From a virus: DNA of 28,463 nucleotides. Of the stretch, positions 1-6,911 are shown in pieces (positions within the stretch are counted from its first letter, which is position 1; each line of letters begins with the position of its first letter). The position numbers and the translations under genes are program-made. The DNA is taken from the IMG/VR virus record IMGVR_UViG_3300025120_000393, positions 1 to 28,463 of that record; one strand, 5' to 3'. The notes under the pieces are model-generated. The model saw only the letters and a list, made by a program, of their open reading frames with translations. It was not told the DNA's origin and did no database searches.

Positions 1-2
1 AA

Positions 3-230
3 ATTAAACCAGAAGCATGGTTAGAGAACTATTTTGTTCAGGAAACTTTCTATGCTGCTGCTTACTATGAACTGACTGGTATTCCTGTCAAAAAACTTAT
101 CACTATCATGGTTACTCCTGGCGGTGAGGTTAAGGTATTTGACAAAAGAAACAAAGGGGACTATATTAAATTATTAGTTCGTTATATTAAAGAATTTGTA
201 TCTCACAATATTGGGCACCATGGAGAATGA
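3..230 (+). CDS. RecB-like PD-(D/E)XK nuclease, C-terminal part (5' truncated)
   Basis: An open frame runs from the left edge to a TGA at 228-230 and gives 75 residues; the N-terminal part lies outside the window. The stretch VQETFYAAAYYELTG contains a Q-x-x-x-Y motif like the one that ends the catalytic core of RecB/Cas4-type PD-(D/E)XK nucleases, followed by a short strand-turn-strand segment (VTPGGEVKVF). Cyanophages of the T4 group carry an exonuclease of this type near gp33 and gp59, so a role in DNA end processing or recombination is likely. The catalytic D/E-x-K residues would be upstream and cannot be checked here. The 3' end overlaps the next start codon (ATG at 220) by 11 nt, which suggests translational coupling. 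Confidence 0.55.
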   Translation: MKPEAWLENYFVQETFYAAAYYELTGIPVKKLITIMVTPGGEVKVFDKRNKGDYIKLLVRYIKEFVSHNIGHHGE

Positions 231-477
231 ACTAGAAAAAGCATTTGAAAATAAGTTTTTTTGTCCTGCTCGTTTCGCACAAGAAATTGAAAATCTTGTA
301 AAGGATAATCAAAATTTGAGTTACATTGATGCCATCGTGCATTTTTGTGAATCCAATTCAATCGATCTTGAATCTGTACCAAAACTAATTTCCAAACCGT
401 TAAAGGATAAAATTAAGTGTGAGGCTATGGAACTCAACTTCTTGAAGAAAACTTCCCGCGCTAAATTAATTTTTTGA
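220..477 (+). CDS. 33: Late-promoter co-activator gp33 (RNA polymerase-binding protein)
   Basis: 85 residues if started at ATG 220. A TTG at 196 lies in the same frame but sits well inside the upstream gene and adds residues with no family resemblance. The body (CPARFAQEIENLVKDN, YIDAIVHFCE, then KIKCEAMELNFL) matches my memory of cyanophage gp33, a short helical protein that binds the polymerase flap and links it to the sliding clamp for late transcription together with gp55. The extreme C terminus (AKLIF) is short and hydrophobic, as expected for the clamp-binding tail of gp33/gp55 proteins. It is packed between the nuclease gene (11-nt overlap) and gp59, whose ATG directly follows this stop codon. 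Its presence agrees with the ATAAATA late promoters seen downstream in this window. Confidence 0.7.
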   Translation: MENELEKAFENKFFCPARFAQEIENLVKDNQNLSYIDAIVHFCESNSIDLESVPKLISKPLKDKIKCEAMELNFLKKTSRAKLIF

Positions 478-1077
478 ATGATGCCTGTTGATGCTTATCG
501 CCAATACATTGCGTTGAAGAACCACTTCACTAAAGAAAAGTATGACTACCACAGATATAATGGAAAAAGTCGTGCTACTGTCCAATCATTCTATAAACGT
601 AAAGACAGATTTTGGTTTGAAAAGTTGGCAAGAAATAAAGATGATAAAGAAGTAGTAGAGTTTTTTATTTCTAACTTTATTACATGCACTGATCCAAATA
701 AACTTTGGATTGGAGAAATGATTAAAGAAGGTGAAGATAGATATACCTCATGGAAAAAGAGAACTCAATCTCTTTCATATCTTTTTAAACAAGAAGTAGA
801 AAAAATCTTTGATGATAGTGATTTTAATTCTATGTTTGCTTTGAATGGATCCCGCCACCCACAAATACTTAAGGAACACTTACGTGGAAGTGTTTCTATT
901 GAGACTATGATAATCCTAGATGGTATTTTAAATTACACGAAAGAGTGGGATAAAAATCTAACTGATCCTGTATGGGAAATTGTTAGTATGAAAATGAAAA
1001 AATATTCTCCTTTTCTAAATATTGATGTACAACGTTACAAAACTATTTTGAAAAAAGTAGTAATCCAAAACAAATGA
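478..1077 (+). CDS. 59: gp59 loader of the replicative helicase gp41
   Basis: 199 residues, slightly shorter than T4 gp59 (217). The N-terminal motifs MMPVDAYRQYIALKNHF and FYKRKDRFWFEKLAR, then LWIGEMIKEGEDRYTSWKKR, and the C-terminal PVWEIVSMKMKKYSPFLNID, are the conserved blocks I recognise from cyanophage gp59. The protein is almost all helical and rich in Lys and aromatic residues, as expected of a fork-DNA-binding protein that places the gp41 hexamer on gp32-coated DNA. Two ATGs (478 and 481) are adjacent; the first directly abuts the gp33 stop. The stop codon overlaps the ATG of the next gene (ATGA at 1074-1077). Its partner gp32 is encoded 380 bp downstream, so the replication-loading module is contiguous. 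Confidence 0.85.
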   Translation: MMPVDAYRQYIALKNHFTKEKYDYHRYNGKSRATVQSFYKRKDRFWFEKLARNKDDKEVVEFFISNFITCTDPNKLWIGEMIKEGEDRYTSWKKRTQSLSYLFKQEVEKIFDDSDFNSMFALNGSRHPQILKEHLRGSVSIETMIILDGILNYTKEWDKNLTDPVWEIVSMKMKKYSPFLNIDVQRYKTILKKVVIQNK

Positions 1078-1418
1078 GTTTTTTTGATTCAGAAATAGTA
1101 AGGGCAGAAATGGTAGGCATTTCTGAATTGCAAGAAGAGGTTTACTCTAGTGCAATGAACTTTGCCTTTATGAATAACCGTGATAAATTGCACCATGTAG
1201 AACTTCTTGAAAAGTTACTTAACAAACAAAAAGTTCTTTATGCAAGACTTTCTTTATCTGATGATCCAGAAGCAAAATTGATGAAGCAAAATATTGCTGA
1301 TTCTGCTTTGATGATGGGCCTCCCTCGCGATGTTGACATCACAACAGTGTTTGATCAAATGAATCAGATGATTGGAATTATGAAAATGCAGATTGACAAA
1401 GACCAATCTGCCCAGTAG
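1074..1418 (+). CDS. DUF1825-like small protein
   Basis: 114 residues, starting in an ATGA overlap with gp59. The N terminus MSFFDSEIVRAEM and the helical body with KLHHVELLEKLLNKQKVLYARLSLSDDPEAK resemble the DUF1825 family, which occurs in cyanobacteria and in cyanophages next to gp59/gp32. It is predicted to be entirely alpha-helical, with no catalytic motif, no Cys and no membrane segment. Function is unknown; its place between two replication proteins suggests an accessory role in replication or recombination, but that is inference from position only. A sigma-70-type promoter for gp32 lies across its last codons and stop, so gp32 can be transcribed independently of this gene. Confidence 0.6.
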   Translation: MSFFDSEIVRAEMVGISELQEEVYSSAMNFAFMNNRDKLHHVELLEKLLNKQKVLYARLSLSDDPEAKLMKQNIADSALMMGLPRDVDITTVFDQMNQMIGIMKMQIDKDQSAQ

Positions 1419-1421
1419 AAT
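1393..1421 (+). promoter_or_regulatory. Sigma-70-type promoter for gp32
   Basis: A perfect -35 TTGACA at 1393-1398 and a -10 TAGAAT (5 of 6 consensus) at 1416-1421 are separated by exactly 17 nt. The expected start point near 1428 leaves a leader of about 30 nt before the gp32 ATG at 1460. The -10 box overlaps the TAG stop of the DUF1825-like gene. T4-like cyanophages use host-type sigma-70 promoters for early genes, and separate early expression of gp32 makes sense because it is needed in large amounts. Confidence 0.65.
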
Positions 1422-1459
1422 AACGAAGTACACACAAACCAAATCCGTATAAAATCCGA

Positions 1460-2395
1460 ATGTCATTCGCAAATCTTAAAAAGCAATCCTCTCTTGGTTC
1501 CCTGACCTCTAAGTTGGTCAAGGAAGTTGAGAAAATGAATAATACTAGTGGTGGTGGAGACGATCGTCTCTGGAAACCTGAAATGGATAAGACTGGTAAT
1601 GGATATGCAGTCATCCGTTTCTTGCCTGCACCTGAGGCAGAAGACCTGCCTTGGGCAAAGATGTACTCCCATGCCTTCCAAGGTCCTGGTGGATGGTACA
1701 TTGAGAACTCATTGACCACTAATGGAGGTAAAGATCCTGTATCAGAGCACAATCGTGAGCTTTGGAACAGTGGTATTGATGCAGATAAAGAAACTGTTCG
1801 TAAGCAGAAACGCAAACTCTCTTACTATGCCAACATTTATGTTGTGCAGGACAAAGCAAACCCCCAGAATGAGGGTCGTGTCTTCCTGTATAAGTTTGGT
1901 AAGAAGATCTTTGATAAGGTCATGGAAGCAATGCAACCTGAGTTTGAGGATGAGACTCCAATCAATCCCTTTGACTTCTGGCAGGGTGCAAACTTTAAAC
2001 TGAAACTGAAGAAAGTTGCAGGTTATTGGAACTATGATTCATCTGAGTTTGGTTCTATTGAACCTCTCCTTGATGATGATGATGCACTGGAGGCTCTCTG
2101 GAAGAAAGAATATTCTCTTACAGCACTGACTGCATCTGATCAGTTCAAGTCTTATGAGCAACTACAGAATCGTCTACAGATGGTTCTGGGTCAGAAGTCT
2201 TCTTCTCGTGCTCGTTACGATGAAGACACTGCCAATGAGGACAATGATCGTGGATCATTTACTCCAGAGTTTTCTTCTCGTCAACAGAAGTCTGAACTTC
2301 CAGAGCAACTGAGTGCTCAACTTAGTAGCATTTCTTCTGCCAGTGAAGATGAAGACGATGCTCTCAGTTACTTTCAACGTCTTGCTGAGGAGTGA
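1460..2395 (+). CDS. 32: gp32 single-stranded DNA-binding protein
   Basis: 311 residues, close to T4 gp32 (301). The N terminus is basic (FANLKKQSSLGSLTSKL), as in the cooperativity domain. The core has the conserved blocks WYIEN, KRKLSYYANIYVV, NEGRVFLYKFGKKI, and FWQGANFKLKLKKVAGYWNY with FGS just after it. The C terminus is acidic (SASEDEDDALSYFQ), as in the partner-recruiting tail. The T4 zinc-binding segment (His64, Cys77, Cys87, Cys90) is not conserved: after WYIEN the sequence reads SLTTNGGKDPVSEHN, with no Cys. It coats ssDNA during replication and recombination and interacts with gp59 (478-1077). It has its own promoter (1393-1421) and its 3' end converges with gp53 on the other strand. 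Confidence 0.95.
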   Translation: MSFANLKKQSSLGSLTSKLVKEVEKMNNTSGGGDDRLWKPEMDKTGNGYAVIRFLPAPEAEDLPWAKMYSHAFQGPGGWYIENSLTTNGGKDPVSEHNRELWNSGIDADKETVRKQKRKLSYYANIYVVQDKANPQNEGRVFLYKFGKKIFDKVMEAMQPEFEDETPINPFDFWQGANFKLKLKKVAGYWNYDSSEFGSIEPLLDDDDALEALWKKEYSLTALTASDQFKSYEQLQNRLQMVLGQKSSSRARYDEDTANEDNDRGSFTPEFSSRQQKSELPEQLSAQLSSISSASEDEDDALSYFQRLAEE

Positions 2396-2432
2396 TTAAA
2401 TATAATCAGTTAAAATAGTCTGATATTATCAG
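2393..2432. terminator. Paired hairpins at the gp32/gp53 convergence
   Basis: Only 14 nt separate the two converging genes. TGATTA (2393-2398) and TAATCA (2403-2408) form a 6-bp stem with an AATA loop. CTGATA (2420-2425) and TATCAG (2427-2432) form a second perfect palindrome inside the gp53 3' end. Both stems are AT-rich and lack a clear U-tract, so classic intrinsic termination is weakly supported; they may slow converging polymerases or protect 3' ends. Confidence 0.3.
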
Positions 2433-3078
2433 CACGCTTAAGGGTTTCATTCACATATTGAGTGGAACCCTTTTTATATTCCATCATTTCTTCTAGATCA
2501 TCAAATACTAAGTTTAGATATTTTGGTTTTAATATAAAAATTTCTCTTTTTTTATCATTACGTTTTTCCTCATACTCATAGACCGTAACTTCAGTAACCA
2601 TATCTTCAATTTCAACGTAGGATTCTGTTCCTCTATCATAGTATGTTACAGATTGATCTTCATCAACTTCCAGGCCTTTGGGGAATATTAAATTTCCATC
2701 AGGATCTTTTATTTCAATTGATTCATAGTGATGAGTATTTTGTGTACGATCAAAATTTAAATATGTTTCCAACATATATGTTGTAAAACTTTCTTGAGTT
2801 AGAGGCCACTCATTTTGAACATTTAATATATTATTTGATAGTAAGATTACCCAATCTAATGTTGGATCATCATAAATTTCATTTGCCACATTGTCTGGGC
2901 GATCATCACCTTTGATAAAATATTTGTCAAAAAAAGTAAGGTCTTGAAATATATCTTCTCTTAACTTTCCTTTTTTAAAAAGATTTTTAACAGTTGTATA
3001 ATCGGAGATATTTTTACCATCATTTGTACGATTTACATATTCAAAATTTGGTAAGTTGCGAAAATATGAATTTGACAT
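2410..3078 (-). CDS. 53: gp53 baseplate wedge subunit
   Basis: 222 residues, near T4 gp53 (196). The N-terminal half has the family's pattern: YFRNLPNFEY, DLTFFDKYFIKGDDRPDNVA, then EIYDDPTLDWVILLSNN. This parallels the T4 segment with YYIKGSPRPEELA and IYGNPQLYWVLL. The C-terminal half is acidic and beta-rich, with ...YDRGTESYVEIEDMVTEV... . gp53 joins neighbouring wedges around the hub when the baseplate closes. It is the last gene of the minus-strand unit; its ATG (3076-3078) lies 1 nt past the gp48 stop (TAA at 3080-3082), and an AGG about 9 nt upstream can act as ribosome binding site. It converges on gp32. Confidence 0.8.
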   Translation of the reverse strand: MSNSYFRNLPNFEYVNRTNDGKNISDYTTVKNLFKKGKLREDIFQDLTFFDKYFIKGDDRPDNVANEIYDDPTLDWVILLSNNILNVQNEWPLTQESFTTYMLETYLNFDRTQNTHHYESIEIKDPDGNLIFPKGLEVDEDQSVTYYDRGTESYVEIEDMVTEVTVYEYEEKRNDKKREIFILKPKYLNLVFDDLEEMMEYKKGSTQYVNETLKRADNIRLF

Positions 3079-3079
3079 T

Positions 3080-4501
3080 TTAGAAACCTATTGAAGTGTC
3101 TAGAGCATTCTGTTTATTGCCATAATCATCATTATATAGTGGTTCAAGTTCACTGAATTGGAATTGTAATTCATATGATGTCATTGATGAGTTTTCAAAA
3201 GTAGAATATGTTCCATCAGGTGTATAGTTTACATTAAATGATGTTAATGCACACTCTTTAATTTTAGGTAAAAAATCATGCTTTTCAGATTTAGCCTTTC
3301 TAAAAACTAATTGATATGTATTCGGCGCTTTTAAGAATAGATTAGAAACTGATCTTTGAACTGCCATAGATTGCTTAAACATCCTAATTATTCTCATAAC
3401 CATCAGAGTCTCGTCTTTACTTCTTGGACTCATTCTATATGTGAATGCAAATGTTCTAAGTTTAGGTCCGTTGAATAATAACTCAAAGTTGGGGTTAACG
3501 ATTGCGCCTGCAGTTCTGGCTAAGAGACCAGTAGTACCTGTTGCAGCTTGAGTGAAGAAAACAGATGCTGATTTCTTTAATCCGCCTATCTCATTTCCAA
3601 GACTATCTATCGTGGACTTTGCCCTATCAGCGAATGCATCAGCTCCACCTTCTATAGCAGCCATTGCTGCTCCTGCAAATGCCACATCAAAGGCATTCAT
3701 AGATTCTCCACCCCATCCAACAGAATTCTTATCTGCAACTTTACTAACAGGGAGAATTACAGATCCGATTGAAGTTCTTGTTCCCCCATCTTTAAATTTG
3801 CTCCTTTTAAATGAAAGACCATCCACTTTGCTAGGAGAAAATTTAAAAACATCTATTTTTAAAGTATCTTGGATATCTGTATCAATAGTTTCTGGGTATT
3901 TTAAATTTAAGTTATAATTTTGTCTAGTTTCTGGACTGTCACCTATTTCACCAAATTCAAAATCACTAGTGGAGACTGGATCATCATCGGAGTTCTCTGT
4001 GTTGCTATCGGTATTCGCTTTATCGATCGCCGCCTGAGACTGCTTTTCTAATGATGTTTTTGCTAATGCTTTTATTGAAGTATCTGTTTTTACTTGCTCT
4101 TTTATTGCATTGTAAAGTAATCCATCCGGTTTTTCTAGTCCCTTTGTTATAAGGGATCTCTGGAAAGATCCTCCAAAATTTATTGAATTTTCTGCCGTTG
4201 CAGCAATCGCAGATTTTTCAGAATCATCACCTCCAAGGATAAAATTTCCATCCTCACCCCTCTTATCATTTAAATATGTATTACCCTTTGCTATGACAGC
4301 TTCCGCTCCTTTACCAGTACCGTCTTTAAATTCTATAATTTCAAACTGAAACCGAGGCTCTCCATTCACGTCGTTTACTTTTTTAATTCTAGTTTTAATA
4401 TAAATTTTCTTGGAAGGACCTTTTTTCGCACGGCGTTGCTGCGAGTTTCCTGTGAATATTGTAACGGGGGAAATTTTGCTAGTAGCGGTATTGTCAGCCA
4501 T
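3080..4501 (-). CDS. 48: gp48 baseplate tail-tube cap protein
   Basis: 473 residues, longer than T4 gp48 (364). The C-terminal third has the blocks I recognise from cyanophage gp48: FAFTYRMSPRSKDETLMVMR, FLKAPNTYQLVF, KIKECALTSFNVNYTPDGTY, and SYELQFQFSELEPLYNDDY. These resemble the tail-tube-like fold shared by gp48, gp54 and gp19. The N-terminal part (residues about 20-180) is Lys/Asp/Ser-rich and less conserved, and a Gly/Ala-rich segment lies near residues 265-290. In T4, gp48 caps the hub and gp54 sits on it to start tube assembly; gp54 is encoded divergently at 5345-6127. It lies between the 116-aa protein and gp53 in one minus-strand unit. Confidence 0.75.
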   Translation of the reverse strand: MADNTATSKISPVTIFTGNSQQRRAKKGPSKKIYIKTRIKKVNDVNGEPRFQFEIIEFKDGTGKGAEAVIAKGNTYLNDKRGEDGNFILGGDDSEKSAIAATAENSINFGGSFQRSLITKGLEKPDGLLYNAIKEQVKTDTSIKALAKTSLEKQSQAAIDKANTDSNTENSDDDPVSTSDFEFGEIGDSPETRQNYNLNLKYPETIDTDIQDTLKIDVFKFSPSKVDGLSFKRSKFKDGGTRTSIGSVILPVSKVADKNSVGWGGESMNAFDVAFAGAAMAAIEGGADAFADRAKSTIDSLGNEIGGLKKSASVFFTQAATGTTGLLARTAGAIVNPNFELLFNGPKLRTFAFTYRMSPRSKDETLMVMRIIRMFKQSMAVQRSVSNLFLKAPNTYQLVFRKAKSEKHDFLPKIKECALTSFNVNYTPDGTYSTFENSSMTSYELQFQFSELEPLYNDDYGNKQNALDTSIGF

Positions 4502-4512
4502 CTACGTCTTTT

Positions 4513-4863
4513 TTATCTATTTAGCACAAACTTTCCATATTGTAATGAGAGTAAGTCATCAAGTTCATTTTGCTGTACAATATAAACCTGACCGCCCAAT
4601 TCCCCCCAGGTATATTGCCTATAATCTCTGTGGTGAAAATTGAATCCACGGAAACCCCACTGGAATAATTCAGTCACTGCAACTAGTGGGTGTTGGTCGT
4701 ACTCAATATTCGGAGTCTTGGCATAATAATAAAAGGTACATATGTTTCCAACTTCAGGTATAGGTGCTACAGTATCATTCAATGCATATGTAATTAAAGT
4801 CATCCTATCTCTAACATCACCTTCAGTTTTTATATCTGAGATGACTGGTTCTATACGATTCAT
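4513..4863 (-). CDS. Conserved phage structural-type protein of unknown function
   Basis: 116 residues, not assigned to a named gene. It is rich in aromatic residues, with the central string TFYYYAKTPNIEYDQHPLVA followed by GFRGFNFHHRDYRQYTWGEL. The Y..HPLV...GF.G.N.H pattern recalls a recurrent segment in small virion proteins of large myoviruses, where PLV and GLN-x-HY motifs occur, but I cannot name the family with certainty. There is no signal peptide or membrane segment. The start ATG overlaps the gp4 stop by 4 nt, and 11 nt separate its stop from the gp48 start, so it is co-translated with head-completion and baseplate proteins and is probably a late morphogenesis protein. Confidence 0.6.
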   Translation of the reverse strand: MNRIEPVISDIKTEGDVRDRMTLITYALNDTVAPIPEVGNICTFYYYAKTPNIEYDQHPLVAVTELFQWGFRGFNFHHRDYRQYTWGELGGQVYIVQQNELDDLLSLQYGKFVLNR

Positions 4864-5303
4864 TTGATTCCCAGTTCGTCTTCTGTGATAATTTTGAATT
4901 GAATGCGTCTATCATCACAAAACTCTTGAGCAGCTTTCCACTTTGCTTTATTGACTTCCCAAGTTGTGCATTCATAAATGTATGATTTGGTTTGTCTCTT
5001 GGGTTGTTTTGGTGGTTTTGTTTGCTTCTTTGGTTTAACTTCAATCACATAAGTTTTAACTTGTCCTGAACTTTCTTTTACCTTAATAATAAAATCAGGA
5101 TAGTATTTGTGAACTCTTCTGTCTATGGGAGAGATATATGGGATATGAAATTCTTCACTACCCCATTGAAGAATTTTTTCGTTTGCATCACACCATTTAC
5201 AAAACTTGCGTTCCCAACTACTTCTACATATAATATTGTTGGGATTTCCTTTGTATTTTTCCGGATAGGATGGTTTATATCTACTCTTAATACTTTCTGC
5301 CAT
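4860..5303 (-). CDS. 4: gp4 head completion protein (PD-(D/E)XK nuclease fold)
   Basis: 147 residues, almost the length of T4 gp4 (150). A nuclease-type core is visible: an early E31 in RSSWERKF, P69-D70 in YYPDFIIKV, and E88-V89-K90 in YVIEVKPKKQ, giving the E...PD...ExK arrangement of PD-(D/E)XK enzymes. A Lys/Pro/Gln-rich linker follows (residues 91-108). gp4 acts after DNA packaging to complete the head before tail joining; whether it cleaves DNA is less certain. It is the first gene of the minus-strand unit and has a TATAAATA late promoter about 32 nt before its ATG. Confidence 0.8.
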   Translation of the reverse strand: MAESIKSRYKPSYPEKYKGNPNNIICRSSWERKFCKWCDANEKILQWGSEEFHIPYISPIDRRVHKYYPDFIIKVKESSGQVKTYVIEVKPKKQTKPPKQPKRQTKSYIYECTTWEVNKAKWKAAQEFCDDRRIQFKIITEDELGIK

Positions 5304-5335
5304 TAACTTGACTACATAATATACAAGTCAAAAAG

Positions 5336-5343
5336 TATTTATA
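5336..5343 (-). promoter_or_regulatory. Late promoter for the gp4-gp48-gp53 unit
   Basis: On the minus strand the octamer reads TATAAATA, identical to the T4 late -10 box. It ends 32 nt before the gp4 ATG, which fits a start point near 5329 and a leader of about 26 nt. The element is partly palindromic, so TATAAATG also appears on the plus strand (5340-5347), overlapping the gp54 start codon. An inverted repeat TTGACT (5308-5313) / AGTCAA (5326-5331) lies between promoter and gene. Confidence 0.65.
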
Positions 5344-5344
5344 A

Positions 5345-6127
5345 ATGACTTCTGTTGCTCCGCGTCCACAAAAAATATCAGATGTAAAGAGTAAGTTATT
5401 AAACCCTGCTCTCACTTCACATTTTATGATTTATATTGGGTTGCCCAGAAAAGAGCAACAATTTAGACAGTTCATGGCACAAAATTCCTTGGTGTTAGAT
5501 CAAGATAGGTTGCAACTATTATGTTGCGAAACATCACTACCAGGATCTTCTCTTGCAACAACGGAATTGAAGAATGATTTTTCTGGAGTAACAGAAAGAC
5601 ATGCATATCGTCGCATCTATCAAGATCGTATTGATCTGACTTTTTATTGTGATGCAGAACAATATATGCCAATCAGATTTTTTGAATCCTGGTTAAAGTT
5701 TATTATGAATGAAGGCACTGGTATTGAAAATCAAAATTATTCATATAAAGTTAAGTATCCTGAAGATTATAAAGGTAATTTGGAAATTACAAAATTTGAA
5801 AAAAATATTCAACAGGGCCTGTTCAAACAGAATGGATCAGTAGTTCCATTGACATATAAATTTGTAAATATATTCCCGGTAGCAATAACATCAATACCAG
5901 TTTCCTATGAAGCATCTTCTCTATTGAAGTGTTCTGTGTCTATGAACTACACAAGATATTACACTAGTCCTGGTAGTGGAAACCCAAATTCATTTGCTGA
6001 TGGTATTAATTTAGATTTGAATTTAGATATTCCACGATACGATAGTAGTTCTGACCTTAATCCATTTGGCCCCGAGGGTCAAGCAGCATTCAATGACACC
6101 TTCAATTTTGGATTCCCAGGGTCATAA
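5345..6127 (+). CDS. 54: gp54-like baseplate tail-tube initiator
   Basis: 260 residues, shorter than T4 gp54 (320). The order of motifs agrees with the tail-tube-like fold: an N-terminal segment, then CCETSLPGSSLATTELKNDF, then YRRIYQDRIDLTFYCDAEQ with FFESWLKFI. The T4 protein has an equivalent path, with ENRLSYETDWNY and LVISFRMD followed by a MQDWV helix. The C terminus is Asp/Ser/Pro-rich. gp54 polymerises on gp48 and nucleates the gp19 tube. The ATG lies only 41 nt from the divergently read gp4 ATG, and I see no well-placed plus-strand promoter in that gap. A gp19-like tube protein is the alternative, made less likely by the baseplate-hub neighbours. Confidence 0.65.
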   Translation: MTSVAPRPQKISDVKSKLLNPALTSHFMIYIGLPRKEQQFRQFMAQNSLVLDQDRLQLLCCETSLPGSSLATTELKNDFSGVTERHAYRRIYQDRIDLTFYCDAEQYMPIRFFESWLKFIMNEGTGIENQNYSYKVKYPEDYKGNLEITKFEKNIQQGLFKQNGSVVPLTYKFVNIFPVAITSIPVSYEASSLLKCSVSMNYTRYYTSPGSGNPNSFADGINLDLNLDIPRYDSSSDLNPFGPEGQAAFNDTFNFGFPGS

Positions 6128-6134
6128 TATCCTC

Positions 6135-6142
6135 AATAAATA
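6135..6142 (+). promoter_or_regulatory. Late promoter before gp26
   Basis: AATAAATA lies 27 nt before the gp26 ATG (6170), in the gap after gp54. It matches the ATAAATA core of T4-like late promoters and has almost the same spacing as the elements before gp4, the spike gene and the 1987-aa gene. Confidence 0.55.
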
Positions 6143-6169
6143 ATCACACTGAAGAACTTATAAGACATT

Positions 6170-6889
6170 ATGCCTTTACCAAAAATTGTAGCTCCAACAT
6201 ATGAACTTGAGTTGCCATCCACTGGAGAAACGATTAAATTTAGACCGTTTCTTGTAAAAGAAGAAAAACTTCTTGTCATTGCTTTAGAGAGTGAGGATAC
6301 AAAACAAATTACGACTGCTATCAAAGCAGTTATTAAGAGTTGTGTCTTAACAAAACAAGTTAAGGTTGAGCATTTGCCAACCTTTGATATTGAATATCTT
6401 TTTCTAAACATCCGTGGCAAGTCTGTTGGTGAGCAATTGGATGTTAATATTGTTTGTCCTGACGATGGATCTACAGAAGTTTCTATTCAAATTGATTTGG
6501 AAGATATCAAAGTCAGTAAAAATGACGAACATACAAACCAAATCAAACTTAATAATGACCTTATGTTAGAAATGAATTATCCTTCACTGGATCAGTTCAT
6601 TAAAAATAACTTTAACTTTAGTGAAAAAAATGCTATGGATCAATCATTTGATCTTGTCGCATCTTGTATGGGTAAAATTTACAATCAAGAAGAGGTTTGG
6701 GCAGCTGATGATTGTAGTAAAAAAGAACTGACTGATTTTTTGGATCAAATGAATTCTGCTCAATTTAAAGAAATTGAAAAGTTTTTTGAAACGATGCCAA
6801 AACTTTCTCATAATGTTGCAGTTAAGAATCCATCTACAGGAGTTGAAAGTGAAGTTGTATTGGAGGGCTTAGCAAGTTTTTTCGCCTAG
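6170..6889 (+). CDS. 26: gp26 baseplate hub/assembly protein
   Basis: 239 residues, a little longer than T4 gp26 (208). The N-terminal blocks LPSTGETIKFRPFLVKEEKLL, with LIALES-type and AIKAVIKSCV helices following, are the pattern I know from the T4 baseplate hub gp26 family. The C-terminal half is helical and ends in EGLASFFA. gp26 is needed for hub assembly together with gp51. The last sense codons are TTT TTC GCC before the TAG at 6887-6889. They form a T TTT TTC slippery heptamer, and a -1 slip would extend the protein by 63 residues through the gp51-like frame to give about 301 residues. This echoes the frameshifted tail-assembly chaperones of other tailed phages such as lambda gpG/gpGT. 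A late promoter lies 27 nt upstream. Confidence 0.75.
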   Translation: MPLPKIVAPTYELELPSTGETIKFRPFLVKEEKLLVIALESEDTKQITTAIKAVIKSCVLTKQVKVEHLPTFDIEYLFLNIRGKSVGEQLDVNIVCPDDGSTEVSIQIDLEDIKVSKNDEHTNQIKLNNDLMLEMNYPSLDQFIKNNFNFSEKNAMDQSFDLVASCMGKIYNQEEVWAADDCSKKELTDFLDQMNSAQFKEIEKFFETMPKLSHNVAVKNPSTGVESEVVLEGLASFFA

Positions 6890-6911
6890 CCCTGATCCAC
6901 ATGGATTTGGG
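6877..6911 (+). promoter_or_regulatory. Probable programmed -1 ribosomal frameshift site (gp26 to gp51)
   Basis: The heptamer T TTT TTC (6877-6883) lies in the correct X XXY YYZ phase for the gp26 frame, one codon before its stop. Six nt further on, a hairpin can form: CCC (6890-6892) with GGG (6909-6911), a U.U mismatch and G.U wobble, then ATCC (6895-6898) with GGAT (6903-6906) and loop ACAT. The -1 frame is open and enters the gp51-like ORF in phase at its ATG (6901). Confidence 0.65.

Noticed and set aside
196-219. TTG start extending gp33 by eight residues
   Set aside because: The added residues lie within the nuclease reading region and give no family resemblance; ATG 220 is in frame and fits the usual gp33 length.
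5340-5347. Plus-strand late promoter TATAAATG for gp54
   Set aside because: It overlaps the gp54 ATG, so transcripts would start inside the gene; the octamer is better explained as the minus-strand promoter of gp4.
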